19,913 nucleotides of DNA from an uncultured Rhodobacter sp. GTDB taxonomy: Bacteria; Pseudomonadota; Alphaproteobacteria; Rhodobacterales; Rhodobacteraceae. Below, piece by piece: positions 16,691 to 19,913 of this stretch. The first letter of the stretch is position 1, and each line of letters begins with the position of its first letter. The stretch is from the NCBI GenBank assembly GCA_937901435.1, contig CALGTJ010000136.1, forward strand, positions 1 through 19,913. The letters run 5' to 3'. The position numbers and the translations under genes are program-made. The notes below the pieces were generated by a model. It was not told where the DNA came from, made no database searches, and saw nothing but the letters and a program-made list of their open reading frames with translations.

Positions 16691-17041
16691 TTAGTATTCC
16701 GCAAGCAACGCAATCGGGGCGGTGACGTCCCGATAGAAATCCAAGGGCGCTTTATCAACAGCCGCTGTATTGCGCTTGAACTCATAGATCATCTCGCCTC
16801 CATCCTGAGACGACGCCACGATCAGGCACTGGCATACATGCCGCCCACCGTCATAAAGATCCACAAGTCCGCGCAGCTTGGGCGCATTTTCCATGTCCAG
16901 CGAAAATCCGGTGTCCCAATAGCGCAGCACAGGGAACAAAGCCTCACCAACCTGCACACGCAGGCGGCTTTTCCTGGCCTTATCGGCGCGGCGCGCAGCC
17001 TCTAGTCCTTCACGCACCTCTTTTGGCAGATATTCAGACAT
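16691..17041 (-). CDS. Conserved small cytoplasmic protein of unknown function
   Basis: A 116-residue protein from ATG 17041 (GTG at 17044 is one codon earlier), with GGGGGAG about seven bases upstream. It has a basic N-terminal third (PKEVREGLEAARRADKARKS) that looks helical, then a compact alpha/beta part with RYWDTGFSLDM, GLVDLYDGGRHVCQC and EFKRNTAAVDKAP. There is no signal peptide or membrane segment. I recall similar proteins in roseobacters, but recognise no family with known activity. It ends three bases from the lyase stop, and nothing else is in the ~100-base gap before cobM. The first part may bind nucleic acid; this is a guess from charge. Confidence 0.82.
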   Translation of the reverse strand: MSEYLPKEVREGLEAARRADKARKSRLRVQVGEALFPVLRYWDTGFSLDMENAPKLRGLVDLYDGGRHVCQCLIVASSQDGGEMIYEFKRNTAAVDKAPLDFYRDVTAPIALLAEY

Positions 17042-17142
17042 CACACGACTCCCCCGAACGTAATTGCAAGGATGGAGATACCGTAGCGTCAGTCAAGTAA
17101 AGGTTTGATGAATTGTAGAAATTTACAGGCTTGACCGGTCCA

Positions 17143-17910
17143 TCACGCTTTTACTTTCGGACGCAAAACATGGGGAATTTCTGGGTCGTATAGCGCACTG
17201 TCCTTAAAATCCTGCACTTCGTGCAAGGCGGGCCCGACCAGAATCAAAGCGGTGCGCGTAATCTTGGCCGCACGCACCTTGGCGTGGATATCGCAGAGTG
17301 TTCCGCGAATCATCACCTCATCCGGCCAACTGGCGCGATAGGCCACGATCACAGGGCAATCCGCACCGTAATAGGGCGTCAAACGCCGCTCGATATCGCG
17401 CAGCGCACGAATCCCCAGATGGATTGCAAGGGTCGCCCCGGTGCGTGCGAAATTTTCCAGCGTTTCACCCGCAGGCATAGAGGTCGATTTCATCGACATC
17501 CGCGTCAAAATGATCGACTGCGCCACCTCGGGAATGGTCAGTTCCTGCCCCATCGATGCCGCCGCCGCCGCATAGGCAGGCACGCCGGGAATGATCTGGT
17601 AGTCGATTCCATCCACGCGCAATCGGCGGATTTGTTCGGCAATCGCCCCGTATAGAGACGGATCCCCCGAATGCACCCGCGCCACATCCTCGCCCCGCTG
17701 ATGGGCCGCGAGGATCTCGGCGTGGGTATCATCCAAAGTCATCGGGGCTGTGTCCAGAACACGCGCCCCCGCCGGCGCTATGGCCACCACTTCGGCCGGC
17801 ACCAGCGATCCTGCATAGAGGCAGACCGGACAGGCCGCGATCCGTTTGGCGGCCTTGAGGGTCAGTAACTCTGGATCGCCCGGCCCAGCGCCGATGAAAT
17901 AAACGGTCAT
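17143..17910 (-). CDS. cobM: Precorrin-4 C11-methyltransferase
   Basis: CobM/CbiF adds the C-11 methyl group of the corrin ring using SAM (precorrin-4 or its cobalt form). ATG 17910 has GAGG eight bases upstream and gives 255 residues; earlier TTG is less likely. Class III (tetrapyrrole) methyltransferase signatures are present: FIGAGPGDPELLT (5-17), ARVHSGDPSLYG (77-88), IPGVPAYAAAAA (107-118) and TLAIHLGIRALRDIE. It follows the CbiG-CobJ fusion by 27 bases on the same strand, so it is cotranscribed with it, in the order of the pathway: C17 methylation and ring contraction, then C11. Confidence 0.97.
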   Translation of the reverse strand: MTVYFIGAGPGDPELLTLKAAKRIAACPVCLYAGSLVPAEVVAIAPAGARVLDTAPMTLDDTHAEILAAHQRGEDVARVHSGDPSLYGAIAEQIRRLRVDGIDYQIIPGVPAYAAAAASMGQELTIPEVAQSIILTRMSMKSTSMPAGETLENFARTGATLAIHLGIRALRDIERRLTPYYGADCPVIVAYRASWPDEVMIRGTLCDIHAKVRAAKITRTALILVGPALHEVQDFKDSALYDPEIPHVLRPKVKA

Positions 17911-17937
17911 ACACAACCCTCACAAAAAAAACCCAAC

Positions 17938-19764
17938 TCAAGACACATCCGACAGATCCCCATCAATCTTTCGCGCATAGCCGCGCGGCGTGTACATACG
18001 CGGCCCCTCGCCCAAGGCCGCAAGACGCGACTGGGACGAGCCGATCAAGACCACCGTCAGCATATCCACCTCATCGACCTGCAAATCCTCTAGCCGCCGA
18101 TAGCGCAGATATTCCTCTGGGCGACCCAGCGACGAGGCCAGCATCACCGGGCAGTTTGCCGGGCGATGCTCTAGCAGGATATCGCGCGCCAAGGCCAACA
18201 AATCGCGCCGCCGTTTGGACACAGGATTGTAAAAGGCGATGACAAAATCGCCCTCTGCCGCAGCCCGGATCCGGCGCAGGATGTCCTCACGCGGGGTCAA
18301 AAGATCGCTGAGCGAGATTGCGCAGAAATCATGCCCCAAGGGCGCACCAGCCCGCGCAGCGGCCCCCTGCAAGGCAGAGACACCGGGGGCAGAGATCACC
18401 TCAACCCGACGGGCGGCATCACTAACACCCTGCGCGTCCGATCCACGATCCAGCAGTTCAAACACCAGCGCACCCATGGCATAGATCCCCGCATCCCCCG
18501 AACAGATCAGCGCCACGTCGCGCCCCTCGCCCGCCCGTTCCAAGGCATAACGACACCGCGCCTCTTCCCCGCCCAGCGGAAAATCATGGCGCGGTTTGCC
18601 TGCAGCCAACGGGCCGAGCAGATCGATATACAGGCCATACCCAACCAGTTCTTCGGCATCGGCAATCAGGCGAGAAGCCTCTGGCGTACGCCACGCCGCC
18701 TGACCCGGACCGATCCCAACGATGGAAAGGCGACCACGGGCACGGCCTTGCCGTTCGGTCAAAGGCTGTGGTGCGATACCAATGGCACAGGTCGCATTCG
18801 CTGTCTTTTGCTTTGGATACGCCAAAACGCTGTCGCCCGATTGCGACAAGGCCCCGGCGTCGGCCACAGAATGCGTGCCAACCTCGGCAAACACCACATC
18901 AGATGGCGTTTCCACACGCGGCGTCTGCGCCTCTAGCTCTGCGGCTGTGAACAGGCGCAGGGGGACACCCAATGTCTTGGCCAAGTCCAAAATCGCAGGT
19001 TCATCCGCCTTAAGGTCAATCGTGTTGATCGAGTGAATTGCGCCGGGGGCAAGCGCTGCCTCGGTCAGCATCTCCATCACCAGATCAGCCAATTCCTGCG
19101 GCGGGCAATTGCGAGAGCATCCAACCCCCAGCGTGGCACGCTGGGGATGAAACGTCATCACACCCTCGCGCGCGGGTTCCATCGTCGCCTCGACATAGAC
19201 CGTATCCTCACCAGGTGTGGCCATGGGCAAAGCGTCCAGCCAACCAGCCTTCGCAGCCTCATCACCACAGACATGCGCTTTTTTGCCGTTCAGCAACCCC
19301 GCCATCGCGTCCTTTGCCAGATCAGGGGTCCCAAGCACCCAACCCGCAGGCGGCTCATCCAGAGACACGCCAAGCGCCACATCTCCCGCCGTCGTCACCG
19401 CCGCCGTGCCACCCAGCACCTGCGAAATCTCGTGCGCCAAACGGTTCGCCCCGCGATGCCCACCGAGCAAAGGCACTACGACAGACCCATCATCAGAGAC
19501 AGACAACACAGGCGGCTCTGCGCGCTTGTCCGACAGCAACGGCGCGACAGCGCGGATCAGGATGCCAGAGGCACAGACGCCAATAACCGGCACACCTGCC
19601 GCAAACAGATCACGCGCGTGATCCAAGGCATTGGGGAAATAGGCATCCGCCTGATCGACACACCCTTCACGCCCATGCAGCGGCGCACCCAGAGCATTCG
19701 CGATGCGTCGTGCGACGGGTTCGCCAGAGCGGGACAGAGCCAGAACGACCGGAGTTACAGCCAT
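17938..19764 (-). CDS. cobJ: CbiG-like domain fused to precorrin-3B C17-methyltransferase (CobJ)
   Basis: I start at ATG 19764 (AAAGGGG upstream; overlaps cobI by ten bases), giving 608 residues, about twice the length of CobJ alone. Residues 1-~320 look like CbiG: RAVAPLLSDK, VVPLLGGHRGANRLA (96-110) in the N-terminal part, and the C-terminal CobE-like domain LGVGCSRNCPPQELADLV (212-229) with HSINTIDLKADEP. Residues ~345-600 are CobJ/CbiH: SIVGIGPGQAAWRTPEA, ICSGDAGIYAMG (420-431) and FYNPVSKRRRDL. CobJ methylates C17 and contracts the ring; CbiG opens the delta-lactone in the cobalt-dependent route, and CobE has a related part in the aerobic route. Fusing them puts two linked steps in one chain. 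Both domains look complete; whether the CbiG part is active is unknown. Confidence 0.95.
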   Translation of the reverse strand: MAVTPVVLALSRSGEPVARRIANALGAPLHGREGCVDQADAYFPNALDHARDLFAAGVPVIGVCASGILIRAVAPLLSDKRAEPPVLSVSDDGSVVVPLLGGHRGANRLAHEISQVLGGTAAVTTAGDVALGVSLDEPPAGWVLGTPDLAKDAMAGLLNGKKAHVCGDEAAKAGWLDALPMATPGEDTVYVEATMEPAREGVMTFHPQRATLGVGCSRNCPPQELADLVMEMLTEAALAPGAIHSINTIDLKADEPAILDLAKTLGVPLRLFTAAELEAQTPRVETPSDVVFAEVGTHSVADAGALSQSGDSVLAYPKQKTANATCAIGIAPQPLTERQGRARGRLSIVGIGPGQAAWRTPEASRLIADAEELVGYGLYIDLLGPLAAGKPRHDFPLGGEEARCRYALERAGEGRDVALICSGDAGIYAMGALVFELLDRGSDAQGVSDAARRVEVISAPGVSALQGAAARAGAPLGHDFCAISLSDLLTPREDILRRIRAAAEGDFVIAFYNPVSKRRRDLLALARDILLEHRPANCPVMLASSLGRPEEYLRYRRLEDLQVDEVDMLTVVLIGSSQSRLAALGEGPRMYTPRGYARKIDGDLSDVS

Positions 19765-19913
19765 GGATCGGCCCCTTTTGTAATCAGTATCATAGAGAAA
19801 TATGGCGCGGCCTCTGGTGCATCGGCCAGCGGGCAAACGCGTTCTTGCGGCAGCGTCGCGCGTTCGACGTAGACCGCGCGGTCCAGCAGGCCCAGCCCGG
19901 TGATGACCTCACG
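19755..19913 (-). CDS. cobI: Precorrin-2 C20-methyltransferase, C-terminal end only
   Basis: The minus strand from the right edge stays open for 53 codons to a TAA at 19757-19755. The translation GLGLLDRAVYVERATLP, followed by APYFSMILI near the end, matches the C-terminus of CobI/CbiL, which methylates C-20 of precorrin-2. The start is outside the window. Its end overlaps the CbiG-CobJ start by ten bases. The order cobI, cobJ, cobM fits the cobalamin pathway. Confidence 0.85.
   Translation of the reverse strand, partial: REVITGLGLLDRAVYVERATLPQERVCPLADAPEAAPYFSMILITKGADPWL

Noticed and set aside
17042..17142. Possible cobalamin riboswitch near the cob genes
   Set aside because: This gap is downstream of cobM. 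A B12 riboswitch would precede the first gene, outside the window, and no B12-box-like sequence is visible here.

Overview
The window looks like a chromosomal segment of an alphaproteobacterium of the Rhodobacteraceae (Roseobacter group). The evidence is high GC with GC-rich third codon positions, gene sets and orders typical of that family (rpoZ-rsh-DUF2062-pdxJ-acpS; ispH-DUF3429-methyltransferase-rnhA; three deformylases followed by fmt), a Hint-domain protein of the kind common there, and an aerobic-style cobalamin gene cluster. Genus cannot be fixed from the sequence alone. There are no RNA genes, CRISPR arrays, insertion sequences or phage genes that I can see, and no stretch over 300 bases lacks a gene.

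Layout. 1-1665: 3' part of a secreted-type serine protease joined to a parallel beta-helix, ending at a nested palindromic repeat (1671-1759) that also supplies the last codons of acpS. 1744-7769: a mostly minus-strand housekeeping block, read folK, then rpoZ, rsh (ppGpp synthetase/hydrolase), a DUF2062 membrane protein, pdxJ, a small secreted protein and acpS. One small secreted-protein gene (2719-3084) sits in it on the opposite strand. 7875-9829: a NYN-domain nuclease gene with a strong terminator, then a Hint-domain protein whose expected ATG appears to be ACG. 9960-12364: a tightly overlapping plus-strand operon ispH, DUF3429 membrane protein, SAM methyltransferase, rnhA.

12365-15416: a minus-strand set starting with three tandem peptide deformylase genes, each overlapping the next by ATGA, then fmt. 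Together these handle N-formylation and deformylation at translation start. The third deformylase has lost its metal-binding cysteine and catalytic glutamate. Two very small glycine-rich membrane proteins follow; the last of them may be made from a leaderless mRNA. 15515-17041: a MalY/PatB-type PLP C-S lyase, converging on a small unknown cytoplasmic protein. 17143-19913: part of a cobalamin (vitamin B12) operon, read from the right edge: the end of cobI, a CbiG-CobJ fusion gene, then cobM.

Most genes here are conserved housekeeping genes. I did not find a clear new multi-gene system. The items most worth a second look are the degenerate third deformylase, the ACG start of the Hint protein, the CbiG-CobJ fusion, the nested palindrome at the acpS end, and the protease/beta-helix protein.
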